Assembly (NCBI GenBank): GCA_943788935.1
Contig: CALSSE010000011.1
Span: 62,001-126,000, forward strand
Source: an uncultured bacterium
Lineage (GTDB): Bacteria; Myxococcota_A; Bradymonadia; UBA7976; VGTA01
Reading direction: 5' to 3'
Length of the DNA: 64,000 nucleotides
Shown here: positions 56,012 to 64,000 of the stretch, one piece after another
Layout of the letters: each line of letters starts with the position of its first letter
How positions within the stretch are numbered: the first letter of the stretch is position 1
Program-made: the position numbers and the translations under genes
Notes under the pieces: generated by a model
Database searches by the model: none
What the model saw: only the letters and a program-made list of their open reading frames with translations
What the model was told of the DNA's origin: nothing

Positions 56012-58241
56012 GCGCTCCGTTCCAATGGAGTGTCAGGTCTTGGCTGGCACTGTTGGTCTCTTCATAGTGTGAGCCGGGTGCGTTTCCTCCTTGAAAATCA
56101 TAGGAGGGAACGATGTATCCTAAAAAATCACCGCCTAGGCCGATAAAGAAAGGGGTGGGGGAGACGAGGTCATAGATAAAAGGCCCCGTGGGAGCCTCTG
56201 CCCACACGGGAGGGTTCGTTTGGTCAGGTTTAACGATACATGGAGAGGTGCCACCGACGCTACCCTCTATACCCATAGGAAGCCCTCTCTCATCACAGAT
56301 AGAGTCTACTCGTTTCTCTTCTATATCGCCAATGACTGGCGTCTGCGAGCGGCCTCGATCTGGATAGCCTCCGGTGAGGAGCTCTGGGAAGACTTCACCT
56401 GGGGCGGTGAAGAAGACAAAGTCTCCTAAAGAGACGACACTCACTTCACTCACGACCACTGGATAATCGGGAACAAAGCTGATCCCACCCTGATAACTGG
56501 CGTTATAAATTTCTCTTCGAAACAATTTGAGGGCAAAGCCAGCGAGTAAAAAGTTCATATTCTCAATAGATGTAAAAAATTCTCGAACAGAATAAGCGAG
56601 CGGTGAGGTTGAGGCGCCTTCATCGCTCTCATCATTAAGCGTCGCTCCTACCTCTCTAAATTGTCCTTCATTAAAGTTGGTCAATAAGCGAGAGGCGATT
56701 TGTTGACCGGCAGCATCAGCCATTGCGAAGTCTTTGTCTTCATAGCGCTGCCCTGCATAGTCTATCGCGGAAGCAGAACCGGGGTTAATTAAACCACCCA
56801 CCGCACCTGCGAACATTACCGTGACTCCTCCCCATCCCTCTAAAGCAGGCTTGATCTGAGCGCCCATTTCATCGAGAACTTGAGAGAGGCCTCGCTCAAT
56901 GTACATGCGAGTAAAATGAAAATAATCAGCGCTGAGATAAGGATTACCTGACCAAAGGAATTCAGCGTGATTAGCGACGCTGAGTAGGGTAGCGATCGTC
57001 TCGTTAGACTCAGCGTCGAATAAGCGCAATGTCGGGATATTATCATCCATAATATATGGAGGACGGCTGTCACCAATCCCAAGACCTTCTATGCCTTCAT
57101 CATTGATCGCATACTCAGCGCGTGCGGGTCTGAGCGCGTCCATACTCTCTATAAGACCAGTCACTACTTGAGCTCTTAAATAGGCCATCCATCGTGGATC
57201 TCGGCCTGTTCTTATCGGTACGCTCGTTCCCGGTCCATATTGTCCAATGGTGTCAGGACCTTCATGATTATGTGATGAGCCGACGATCAGGTGATCTAAG
57301 TCGCCAAGCTCTGCCCTCTCGGCGAGCTTGACCTTTAACTCCCGCTTGATCTGCTCAATATCTGAGTGAAAGAGACCGAGCACGTCTAAAGCGACAAAGC
57401 CGATGGTCAGCTCACCTCGTCTCAAGACCACGACTTGAGCTTTGAGGTCATCATGGGCCAGACGAGAGACACAGCATTCAGGACGATCACAGCCGATAAG
57501 TTCTTCAGGGCAATACTGAGCGGGTCGTCCATGCGAGAACCCAGCGATAAATACTCCCTGAAGCTCGCCATCATCTTCTCCAATATCGGGGCTCACATAC
57601 CCCTCGTCTCCAGGGCAGAGACCATCATAACCACAGTCGTTCCAGCGAGGGTCACCGGAATCAATGGGAGGAGAGAAAGTCATTTGAACACCATCTAGCC
57701 CCTCAGGGGTTGGGGTCTCAAACCCTTGGGGAGTGATCACTTTTGAGCTCGCTCCCGCCAAGAGTTGTCGCTCTGGCTCAGTAGACCTCTTTTCTTCGGT
57801 CCGCAAACTCTCTTCTTCAAGCCAACATATATGATAAGGGCTCTGTCTGACGGGACTTATGACCTCACGACAGCGCTCTCCTTCTCGACAGCGTAAGTCT
57901 TGATCACAACCCGCGCGATTCATGGGAGCGGCGCACTCACAGCTTGGGTCATCATGATCATTTGCTTCGAGAGGACAGAGACACTCATAGCCACTTGGAC
58001 ATGAGGGGAGGGGTCCACAGGGGTCAGCAATATCGACAGTCGCATCTTCAATGGACGAGTCGCCGAAGTCGCTCTCAAGAGCAGCGTCAACGTCTCCCAT
58101 ATCCACAGAGAGCGCTTGATCCTGGACGGTATCAATAGAGGGCTCTTCGGCGTCACAGCCGATGAGAAATATGATCATGATAAACAATAGGAAAAAACCA
58201 CCCTGTGGAGGGTGGAGAGTATGAGTTATGTATGTCGCCAT
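55977..58241 (-). CDS. Neutral/alkaline ceramidase-like lipoprotein
   Basis: About 754 residues. The signal peptide ends in the lipobox LIGC, followed by an Asp-rich spacer and a Cys-rich segment (CPSGYECLCPL, CRCREG-like). The catalytic-type domain starts near LLAGASSKVITPQ and shows HNHEGPD, SVANHAEFL and MFAGAVGGLINPG, the pattern of the zinc-dependent neutral ceramidase family, whose core is often SxTHSGP. Cys pairs (CDRPECCVS) inserted in the domain are unusual. It may hydrolyse a sphingolipid- or N-acyl-type substrate at the cell surface, but the substrate is not predictable. The start is uncertain: ATG at 58241 gives a compact signal peptide, ATG at 58301 a 20-residue longer one. It overlaps the convergent gene by 35 bp. 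Confidence 0.78.
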   Translation of the reverse strand: MATYITHTLHPPQGGFFLLFIMIIFLIGCDAEEPSIDTVQDQALSVDMGDVDAALESDFGDSSIEDATVDIADPCGPLPSCPSGYECLCPLEANDHDDPSCECAAPMNRAGCDQDLRCREGERCREVISPVRQSPYHICWLEEESLRTEEKRSTEPERQLLAGASSKVITPQGFETPTPEGLDGVQMTFSPPIDSGDPRWNDCGYDGLCPGDEGYVSPDIGEDDGELQGVFIAGFSHGRPAQYCPEELIGCDRPECCVSRLAHDDLKAQVVVLRRGELTIGFVALDVLGLFHSDIEQIKRELKVKLAERAELGDLDHLIVGSSHNHEGPDTIGQYGPGTSVPIRTGRDPRWMAYLRAQVVTGLIESMDALRPARAEYAINDEGIEGLGIGDSRPPYIMDDNIPTLRLFDAESNETIATLLSVANHAEFLWSGNPYLSADYFHFTRMYIERGLSQVLDEMGAQIKPALEGWGGVTVMFAGAVGGLINPGSASAIDYAGQRYEDKDFAMADAAGQQIASRLLTNFNEGQFREVGATLNDESDEGASTSPLAYSVREFFTSIENMNFLLAGFALKLFRREIYNASYQGGISFVPDYPVVVSEVSVVSLGDFVFFTAPGEVFPELLTGGYPDRGRSQTPVIGDIEEKRVDSICDERGLPMGIEGSVGGTSPCIVKPDQTNPPVWAEAPTGPFIYDLVSPTPFFIGLGGDFLGYIVPSYDFQGGNAPGSHYEETNSASQDLTLHWNGALREALETLRRP

Positions 58242-58374
58242 GAGTGCTCTGTTACTAGGTATATCAATGGAATAGTTGGGCTCGTAAAAGAGGTCCCACA
58301 TTATTTGTGTTTAGTCTGCTCTGATATCATATAAGTAAACATTACATTGATCATTTATTTGAACGGTAGCTTTT

Positions 58375-59262
58375 ATGCCAAATCAGTCATCAGTTTCGCG
58401 AGGACGCGAGATCAAAATCGAAGAACTCTCTTTTGAAGAGATCAACCAAGGGCCAGGGTCTTTGGAGCAGCTGATTAATTCTGATTATGATGGACTCATC
58501 ATCCGCAGAGTTTTTTCTAAAGAGCTTATGGAGAGGGCTTGTGATGTATTACAGAGCCCTCAGATACGTGAACAGTTATGCTCCCCCAATCAAGGGATGC
58601 CGGGGGGGGAGCTCCTGACCTTGGGAGTCGCCGCGACCCCCACGTTTACCGCCCTAAATGGACCTGATATTACTGCTTATCTCCAGAGCGCGACCAAAGC
58701 TCCTGAATGGGAAGAGACTCTTTTTGGCGATGGGCTGGTGACTCAACGTATTCAGAGGGTATTCTCCGCTCTGAATCATAATAAGCCGGCGCACCCTGCT
58801 CCCTTTGAGTGCTCTGATGGAGAGTCTAAATTGGTGGATGATACTTGGTTACCCTTTAACTATAGGATCTTTCATCCGGGAGTTCAGATCTACTCGCATC
58901 ATGACAATCATTACCGGCTCCCCATTTATGAGCATCTCTCTTCAGATTATGACCGGGAGATGATCTTTAGTTGGTTTGTGACCGCTCAGAAGCCGGATGA
59001 GGGCGGGGTTCTGACCATGTATGGTGTCTCGGGGGATGACCCTGACGTGCCACGCTTACCGACTCGTTTTGTGGATACGGCTACTCTAGAGAGAGAGTAT
59101 CACAAGAGCACATTGGAGCTATTTGCCGGAGATCTTTTGATATTTAATTCTAAGGCTAACATTCATCGAGTGACCGCTGTAGAAGGGGGGAGCCCTAGGG
59201 TCACTTTTGGCGGTTTCTTGACCACGAACCAATCTAGATCTGAGACTATATTTTGGAGTTGA
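58375..59262 (+). CDS. Putative 2-oxoglutarate/Fe(II)-dependent oxygenase
   Basis: A 295-residue soluble protein with a likely jelly-roll oxygenase core. The iron ligands can be read as H175-x-D177 (SHHDNH) and H264 (NIHRVTAVEGG), with R275 (SPRVTFGGFL) placed to hold 2-oxoglutarate. The block LFAGDLLIFNSKANIHRVT is typical of such enzymes, and the helical N-terminus (residues ~30-130) would be a cap. The facial triad has an Asp, so this is a hydroxylase-type site rather than a halogenase type. The substrate is unknown and no biosynthetic neighbours are present. It is divergent from the ceramidase-like gene with a short shared upstream region. Confidence 0.65.
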   Translation: MPNQSSVSRGREIKIEELSFEEINQGPGSLEQLINSDYDGLIIRRVFSKELMERACDVLQSPQIREQLCSPNQGMPGGELLTLGVAATPTFTALNGPDITAYLQSATKAPEWEETLFGDGLVTQRIQRVFSALNHNKPAHPAPFECSDGESKLVDDTWLPFNYRIFHPGVQIYSHHDNHYRLPIYEHLSSDYDREMIFSWFVTAQKPDEGGVLTMYGVSGDDPDVPRLPTRFVDTATLEREYHKSTLELFAGDLLIFNSKANIHRVTAVEGGSPRVTFGGFLTTNQSRSETIFWS

Positions 59263-59451
59263 TGTGTGTGATATCGAAGATGTTTGCTCAGCCAATGAGT
59301 TCGGCGGTTGAGTAACTCTTGATGAATATACTATAGTGAAACATCAGAGATCATATTCAGCCTGTTTGATAAATCCTCATCAACTATATTTAACCCTAAA
59401 TCACCTCGCCTTAAATTATTTTAAGAGCTCTTGAGTAGTGAACTTACGCTT

Positions 59452-61716
59452 ATGAAGTTTTATATTTCTCTCTTTATCGCTGTGCTCCACTTATATGCTG
59501 TGATTGGCTGGTCTCAAACACTATCGCCTCCTCAGCCCAAGACTCAAGAGAGACAGTCTGCGAAAAACGAAAGAGTAGGTACGAGTAAAGCAGCGCCGAG
59601 TGAGTCGGACGCAGGCAAGACAGCGCAGAGTGAGTCGGACGCAGGCAAGACAGCGCAGAGTGAGTCGGACGCAGGCAAGACAGCGCAGAGTGAGTCGAGT
59701 GCGGGTAAGACAGCGCCGAGCTCAGACCAAACAGCGCTTAGTGAGACTACGTCATCTACATTTACTTTAGGAGCGGAGCGCCGTTTACCTAACGACCGCG
59801 TTCCTGTGTTGAGACGTGCTATGACACGTGATGGCGCGACGGGCTTGTATAGAGTGTATTCTGCCGACCCTGGACCTCAAGGGACGCTCCGGATCGGGAT
59901 GAAACTCAGCGGATTCAGCTCAAGTGAGTTCTTGGTGGAAGGGATCGAAGACCGCTTCTCTCGTGGTGATTTATCCATCGCATATACACCTCTAGATCAG
60001 CTCGAGGTCTTCATCAATACCCGCTCTTTAAGCTATAATAACGCCTTGGGTAGTCCGAGTTATATTCAAGGTCAAGGAGACTTAAAGGCTGGCGTTAAAG
60101 TTGGTCACTTCTGGGGTATATTTGGTGCGGGACTCTCTCTCAGCGCTCAGCTCGTCAGCGACCCCAAAGAGAGTGGTTGGCTCGGGGAGGCGACTAATTA
60201 TGAAGTGAGAGCCTTGCTGACGACTGATCTTATGAGACGCGCTCAAGCGATTCCTTTTCGTTTTCTGCTCGATGTTCAATTTACTAAGGAGAACACTGAG
60301 GCGCTCACCTCGAGTCTGGGTGAAGAGCCTAGCTTGGTTCAAGAGTGGGGGTATCAATCCGCAAGATATGATCGCTTAATGATTAATCTAGGTATGGAGG
60401 TCCCGACTCAATATGTCAGCCCTTTCGTAGAGTATCATATAGGCACTCCCTTTTTAGTAGAGATGCCTCGCATGGGTAGATATTCAAGAGTCTTCGCTTT
60501 TGAGTCAGTTCCGCATTATCTAGCCGGAGGGCTAAGAGGCTTCCCCTTAGAAGAGCTCGCCGTTGAGCTAGGGGGAACCTTAGGGATGAGTGATGCTCCC
60601 TTTACCGGAGTGACCGCAACCCCTCCTTGGACGATTTGGGGAGGGGTGAGCTACACCTTGGATCCACGTCCAAAGGTGATCGAGCGAGAGATAAAGATTA
60701 AGCCTCCTCCTGCACCTAAGCAAGAACCGGCTAAGCCACAAGGAGCGCTGTTGACCTTGACGGTTGTCGATGGAGTGAGCAAAGAGGTGATCAAGGGAGC
60801 TCAATTACAGTTCTTGGACGCTGAAATCAGCCCACAGCTCAGTGATCGCCGAGGACTCTTTAAGGGGCATCGTCTCTTACCTCGTAAATATATTATCCAA
60901 GTCTCGGCAGAGGGATATCTGACTAAGAAGGTTCGTCTCGGCATTAAAAAAGGTCAACTAGAGAGGAAAGCACAGCTAAAACTTAAGCCTGATCCAAAGC
61001 GATCTACAGCGTTCTTCTCAGTGACTTATAAAGCCCCCAAAGACCACCCCCAGGCGAACAGTCGCTTAGAACTTAGCCTCATCGGTCCACAGCCCTATAA
61101 GGTGATACTCACTGCGTCTACACCCTTTAAGAGAGAGCTGAAGCCAGGAGATTATGCGCTGATTGTCAGAGATGAGAATGATCGCGTGTATCAAGAGGTG
61201 ATCACCCTCGGAAGTAATGGTGAAGGGACTCGTGAGATCACGCCAATGTTATTGAAGGGTACTCAGGAAGAGTCATCTAATGACGACAGCAAATCATCTC
61301 CTTCAGGTACCAATAAGAACATTAAAGGCGCTACAAAATGGGTCAAATACAACCTTAAACGGAAGAGACTCGCCACCAAGAGGGCGATCAGCTTTGCGGG
61401 CGATGGATCTAAATTAACCCGTGGTGGTAAAGCGGTCGTCAGAGGCCTCGCGAGTTTCCTCAAGAGTGAGCCTAGGATAGAGACAATTGTGATTATGGTT
61501 CACACTCATAGTCGAGGTGACGCAAAGGCCGATAAGCGTCTTGGATACCGAAGGGGCCAAACGATTAAGAGACTCTTAGCCGCTGAGGGTGTAGAGAGTA
61601 AACGCGTCGGTGTTTATAGCTATGGAAGCGAGAAGAATGTCGCCTCTAATCTAAGTCGACGAGGGCGGAACCGAAACCAACGAGTCCTAATGCGTATTAA
61701 ATCGGTGAACTTATGA
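59452..61716 (+). CDS. Outer-membrane beta-barrel protein with OmpA-like C-terminal domain
   Basis: A 754-residue protein. The ATG at 59452 gives the signal peptide MKFYISLFIAVLHLYAVIGW; an in-frame TTG at 59431 is unlikely. A disordered region includes four 10-residue repeats (SESDAGKTAQ). A beta-barrel-like region follows (~110-410, ending VSYTLDPRP), then a proline linker, one or two beta-sandwich carboxypeptidase-regulatory-like domains (LLTLTVVDGVSKEVIKGA, YIIQVSAEGYLTKKVRL) and a C-terminal OmpA-like domain (VHTHSRGDAKADKRLGYRR, then GRNRNQRVLMRI). In that domain the peptidoglycan-binding Asp of the usual GHTD is His, so peptidoglycan anchoring may be altered. The next gene starts 35 bp downstream, likely in the same transcript. 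Confidence 0.82.
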   Translation: MKFYISLFIAVLHLYAVIGWSQTLSPPQPKTQERQSAKNERVGTSKAAPSESDAGKTAQSESDAGKTAQSESDAGKTAQSESSAGKTAPSSDQTALSETTSSTFTLGAERRLPNDRVPVLRRAMTRDGATGLYRVYSADPGPQGTLRIGMKLSGFSSSEFLVEGIEDRFSRGDLSIAYTPLDQLEVFINTRSLSYNNALGSPSYIQGQGDLKAGVKVGHFWGIFGAGLSLSAQLVSDPKESGWLGEATNYEVRALLTTDLMRRAQAIPFRFLLDVQFTKENTEALTSSLGEEPSLVQEWGYQSARYDRLMINLGMEVPTQYVSPFVEYHIGTPFLVEMPRMGRYSRVFAFESVPHYLAGGLRGFPLEELAVELGGTLGMSDAPFTGVTATPPWTIWGGVSYTLDPRPKVIEREIKIKPPPAPKQEPAKPQGALLTLTVVDGVSKEVIKGAQLQFLDAEISPQLSDRRGLFKGHRLLPRKYIIQVSAEGYLTKKVRLGIKKGQLERKAQLKLKPDPKRSTAFFSVTYKAPKDHPQANSRLELSLIGPQPYKVILTASTPFKRELKPGDYALIVRDENDRVYQEVITLGSNGEGTREITPMLLKGTQEESSNDDSKSSPSGTNKNIKGATKWVKYNLKRKRLATKRAISFAGDGSKLTRGGKAVVRGLASFLKSEPRIETIVIMVHTHSRGDAKADKRLGYRRGQTIKRLLAAEGVESKRVGVYSYGSEKNVASNLSRRGRNRNQRVLMRIKSVNL
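59593..59712 (+). repeat. 30-bp tandem repeat, 4 copies
   Basis: Four copies of a 30-bp unit (GCGCAGAGTGAGTCGGACGC plus ten more bases) encode the SESDAGKTAQ linker of the OmpA-like protein. The last copy has diverged. Confidence 0.95.
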
Positions 61717-61751
61717 GCGTGATCCAATCATTGAATACGGGGAGAGAACAG

Positions 61752-64000
61752 ATGTTCGATTCATACCGACCTACTACCGAGTCTAAGTACTCGATACCTT
61801 TTAGGACCGACCTCTTATTCTATGCGTTGTTTATACTGTCGCTGAGTGGATGTGGGCGTACAGAGATTCAATGCGATACCCACAATGATTGCGCGGTCAA
61901 AGAGGCTTGCATACAGAACCAATGTATTATTGGAGAGCCGTGTGTAGAGGGTTTGTGCCCCTCGACTCAGCAGTGTGTCGCTGACATCTGTATTGAGAGC
62001 GAGCTTCTAGCGAGTGAGTGTGACGACTTAACGCCTTGCCCAGAGGGCCTGAGTTGCCTCGAGGGTCGATGTTTAATCACTTGTGAGGGAGACACTTGTC
62101 TCACTCCGGAGCCTGAATGTGAAGGAGATGAGTCTTGTGCTGCCGCAGAGATCTGCCTTGACCAACGTTGTGTGCTCGGCTGTCGTGAAGATGAGCAATG
62201 TGGTCGAGGAGCTCGTTGCATAGACCAACAATGTGCGGTGAGCAGCTGTGAAAACTCAGAAGATTGTCCAGACGCAGAGCTTTGTGATCAAGGGATCTGC
62301 GTCACCTGTACTGAGGAGAGTTGTCCTGAGGGATCGATCTGTGATCAAGGGAGAGCGTGTGTCGTAGACTATTCATGCGCCACAGATGAAGACTGCCCTG
62401 CTAGCTTTAGCTGCTTTGAGGGGATCTGTGAACCGGAAACACAATGTGAGGACAACCGTGACTGCCCTTCTGGCACAGTCTGTGATCTAGGGACTTGTAT
62501 TGACGTACCTTGTCTCGGTGATGAAGATTGTATTCGTGGTGAGCAATGCATCAACAATAGATGTTTACCTGCGCCAGATTGTATCCGCACTTCAGATTGC
62601 CCACGCAGTTATGTCTGCGAGTTGGGAATATGTCGTTTCAATCCGGAGTGTTCTGTAGATGAAGATTGTACCAATGGAGAGATCTGCGCCTCTAATGCGT
62701 GTATCCCATTCTTTGAATGCGCTGATAATTTTGATTGTCCGGCGAACCTCTCCTGTGAAGCAGGCCGTTGTGTCTTTAACGGCGAGTGTGTCGAAGATAT
62801 CGATTGCCCGCCGCTCTCCATTTGTCTCTCCAACAATTGTATTGAGGGGGGATGTAGAACGAGTGAGCAGTGCGCGATAGGCTTTGAGTGCGTTGAGGGG
62901 GTCTGTGAATCTGCTCCAGAGTGCAGAGCGGACTCCGATTGCCCCTTTGGAACACGCTGTCTCAGCGAGCGCTGTGTCTTTACCGGTGACTGTCGCTTTG
63001 ATGTGGACTGTCTAGAAGGAGAAGCCTGTGTGAATAATATCTGCTCTCCCTCAGGTTGCGAGAGCGGGGTCATATGTCCACCGAACACTTCTTGCATCAA
63101 TGACGTCTGTGTCCCAAGCTCATGTAACGATGATCGAGATTGCCCAAGCGCCTTCTCTTGCGTCAATCAAGTCTGTCTCCCAACGCTCTGTGAGGCGGAC
63201 TCAGATTGCGCGCTCGGCTCTATCTGTCGAGCGGGTAGGTGCTTCTTTCCACAACGGTGTATGGGGGACGCTGAGTGCGCCCCGGGTGAGCGCTGTCTCG
63301 GAGGGAGCTGTACTCCCCAAGGGTGCAGCTCAGATCGCGACTGTCTCGATGATGAGCAGTGTGAATCAGGGCGCTGTGTTGCGCTCTCCTGTGTTGAGGA
63401 TATTGACTGTGGTCCTGAAGTTTTCTGTATTGCAGGCCAGTGTATTCCCGATCTCGCCTGTCGCACTGCTGATGACTGTCCAGGGGGGATCCCGTGTATT
63501 GATCGTCGTTGTCGAGTGGGCTCAACCTGTGAGCGCGACGAAGAGTGTCCGCCAGGGCTTGAGTGTGCTTTCGGTGAATGTTTAGAGGTACCTCCTTTAG
63601 AATGTAATCGCGACTTAGACTGCGCTCAGGGTCAACGCTGTGAATTTGGACAATGTACTGGTCAGCCTAACCTCTGCCAAAGAGATGAAGATTGTGGCGT
63701 AGGCTTCACCTGTTCGGGTGGTGTATGCGTGAGTGATCAATGTGTCACCGATGACCAGTGTCCTTCGGGAGAGGTCTGCCAAGGAGGTTTATGTGTCCCT
63801 GCGCCAGAGTGCTCTCAAAACAGTGATTGTGGGGCGAGCGAGGTCTGTCGCTCGGGAGCGTGTGTCTTTACAGGTGAATGTCGTGATAATATAGACTGTC
63901 AAGCGCCTTTCGTTTGTGTCGACTTTGCCTGTCTTCTCGATGGGGCTTGTGGGCCAGATAATCCTTGTCCAAGTGGTGAGACTTGTATCAATCGAACCTG
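61752..64000 (+). CDS. Cys-rich repeat lipoprotein, 3'-truncated at window edge
   Basis: The frame is open from the ATG at 61752 to the last base (749 complete codons) with no stop, so the gene continues beyond the window. GGGGAGAG lies about six bases upstream of the ATG. After a ~20-residue N-region, the signal segment LLFYALFILSLSGC gives a lipobox Cys. The rest is about 25 tandem repeats of ~25-30 residues with the pattern CxxDxDCxxGxxCxxGxC (for example CSVDEDCTNGEIC, CRADSDCPFGTRC), resembling EB or Dickkopf-type disulfide modules. No other domain is visible. It is probably a long surface stalk in the same transcript as the OmpA-like protein. Function unknown. Confidence 0.88.
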   Translation, partial: MFDSYRPTTESKYSIPFRTDLLFYALFILSLSGCGRTEIQCDTHNDCAVKEACIQNQCIIGEPCVEGLCPSTQQCVADICIESELLASECDDLTPCPEGLSCLEGRCLITCEGDTCLTPEPECEGDESCAAAEICLDQRCVLGCREDEQCGRGARCIDQQCAVSSCENSEDCPDAELCDQGICVTCTEESCPEGSICDQGRACVVDYSCATDEDCPASFSCFEGICEPETQCEDNRDCPSGTVCDLGTCIDVPCLGDEDCIRGEQCINNRCLPAPDCIRTSDCPRSYVCELGICRFNPECSVDEDCTNGEICASNACIPFFECADNFDCPANLSCEAGRCVFNGECVEDIDCPPLSICLSNNCIEGGCRTSEQCAIGFECVEGVCESAPECRADSDCPFGTRCLSERCVFTGDCRFDVDCLEGEACVNNICSPSGCESGVICPPNTSCINDVCVPSSCNDDRDCPSAFSCVNQVCLPTLCEADSDCALGSICRAGRCFFPQRCMGDAECAPGERCLGGSCTPQGCSSDRDCLDDEQCESGRCVALSCVEDIDCGPEVFCIAGQCIPDLACRTADDCPGGIPCIDRRCRVGSTCERDEECPPGLECAFGECLEVPPLECNRDLDCAQGQRCEFGQCTGQPNLCQRDEDCGVGFTCSGGVCVSDQCVTDDQCPSGEVCQGGLCVPAPECSQNSDCGASEVCRSGACVFTGECRDNIDCQAPFVCVDFACLLDGACGPDNPCPSGETCINRT

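Noticed and set aside
61967..63525. Minus-strand frames over the Cys-rich lipoprotein gene
   Set aside because: They are Ser/Gln-rich shadows of the open plus-strand frame, which has a lipobox, RBS and regular Cys modules.
1..64000. Search for tRNA, rRNA, transposase, integrase or phage genes
   Set aside because: No cloverleaf-like segment in the intergenic gaps and no recombinase or phage structural motif in any credible frame. A dedicated RNA search was not possible here.

Overview
This is a 64 kb stretch of a bacterial chromosome with dense protein-coding genes on both strands. I found no rRNA, tRNA, CRISPR array, insertion sequence or prophage. The gene style points to a deltaproteobacterial or Myxococcota-type organism, possibly a Bradymonadales-like lineage. 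The signs are exported proteins with PKD, thrombospondin-type-3, DUF4215 (Myxococcus cysteine-rich) and MopE-type repeats, many lipoproteins, low-complexity Gly/Glu or Ala/Gly linkers, and a serine protease with a MYXO-CTERM-like tail. The phylum is inferred from protein architecture only and I cannot fix it further.

Layout. 1-3.1 kb: the end of a PKD-repeat surface protein, then a stand-alone copy of the N-terminal domain of a long RluA-type pseudouridine synthase. 3.1-5.4 kb (minus): an SCP2 / lysophospholipid acyltransferase / SDR lipid cluster. 5.5-12.2 kb: elongation factor P (efp), RNase HI (rnhA), an ABC-exporter cluster with an exported partner, an M23 peptidase and ruvA. 12.4-23.3 kb: one giant gene (3,632 aa) with formylglycine-generating-enzyme (FGE) type domains at both ends, joined by DUF4215 and about 2,500 residues of Asp-rich TSP3 calcium-binding repeats arranged as a higher-order repeat of about 950 bp. 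23.5-28.1 kb: a two-gene biotin-dependent acyl-CoA carboxylase. 28.1-31 kb (minus): a polysaccharide-initiating sugar transferase and a GT4 glycosyltransferase, divergent from a diguanylate cyclase carrying three degenerate receiver domains. 33-34.4 kb: an exported protein and a small lipoprotein. 34.5-36.7 kb: mutL, interrupted by a single-base frameshift. 36.9-42.1 kb: a putative outer-membrane protein followed by glgB and glgX (glycogen metabolism). 42.3-50.4 kb: a large serine-protease lipoprotein, a YhhN-type lysoplasmalogenase, dprA and a Cys-rich lipoprotein. 50.5-54.4 kb: yaaA, then the ATP synthase c and a subunit genes separated by an AT-rich, oppositely oriented histidine kinase. 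54.6-64 kb: a basic lipoprotein, a ceramidase-like lipoprotein, a putative 2OG-Fe(II) oxygenase, an OmpA-like outer-membrane protein, and the start of a long Cys-rich lipoprotein that runs off the right edge.

How the parts fit together. Core functions (translation, recombination, mismatch repair, ATP synthesis, storage glycogen, acyl-CoA carboxylation) are interleaved with a large investment in cell-envelope proteins. Five genes use short in-frame tandem repeats (12-30 bp) as linkers. The most notable items are the giant FGE-TSP3-FGE protein, the mutL frameshift with a MutL C-terminus lacking the endonuclease motif, the stand-alone RluA N-domain, the EfpL-like loop in EF-P, and the split atpB/atpE pair with a sodium-type c subunit.
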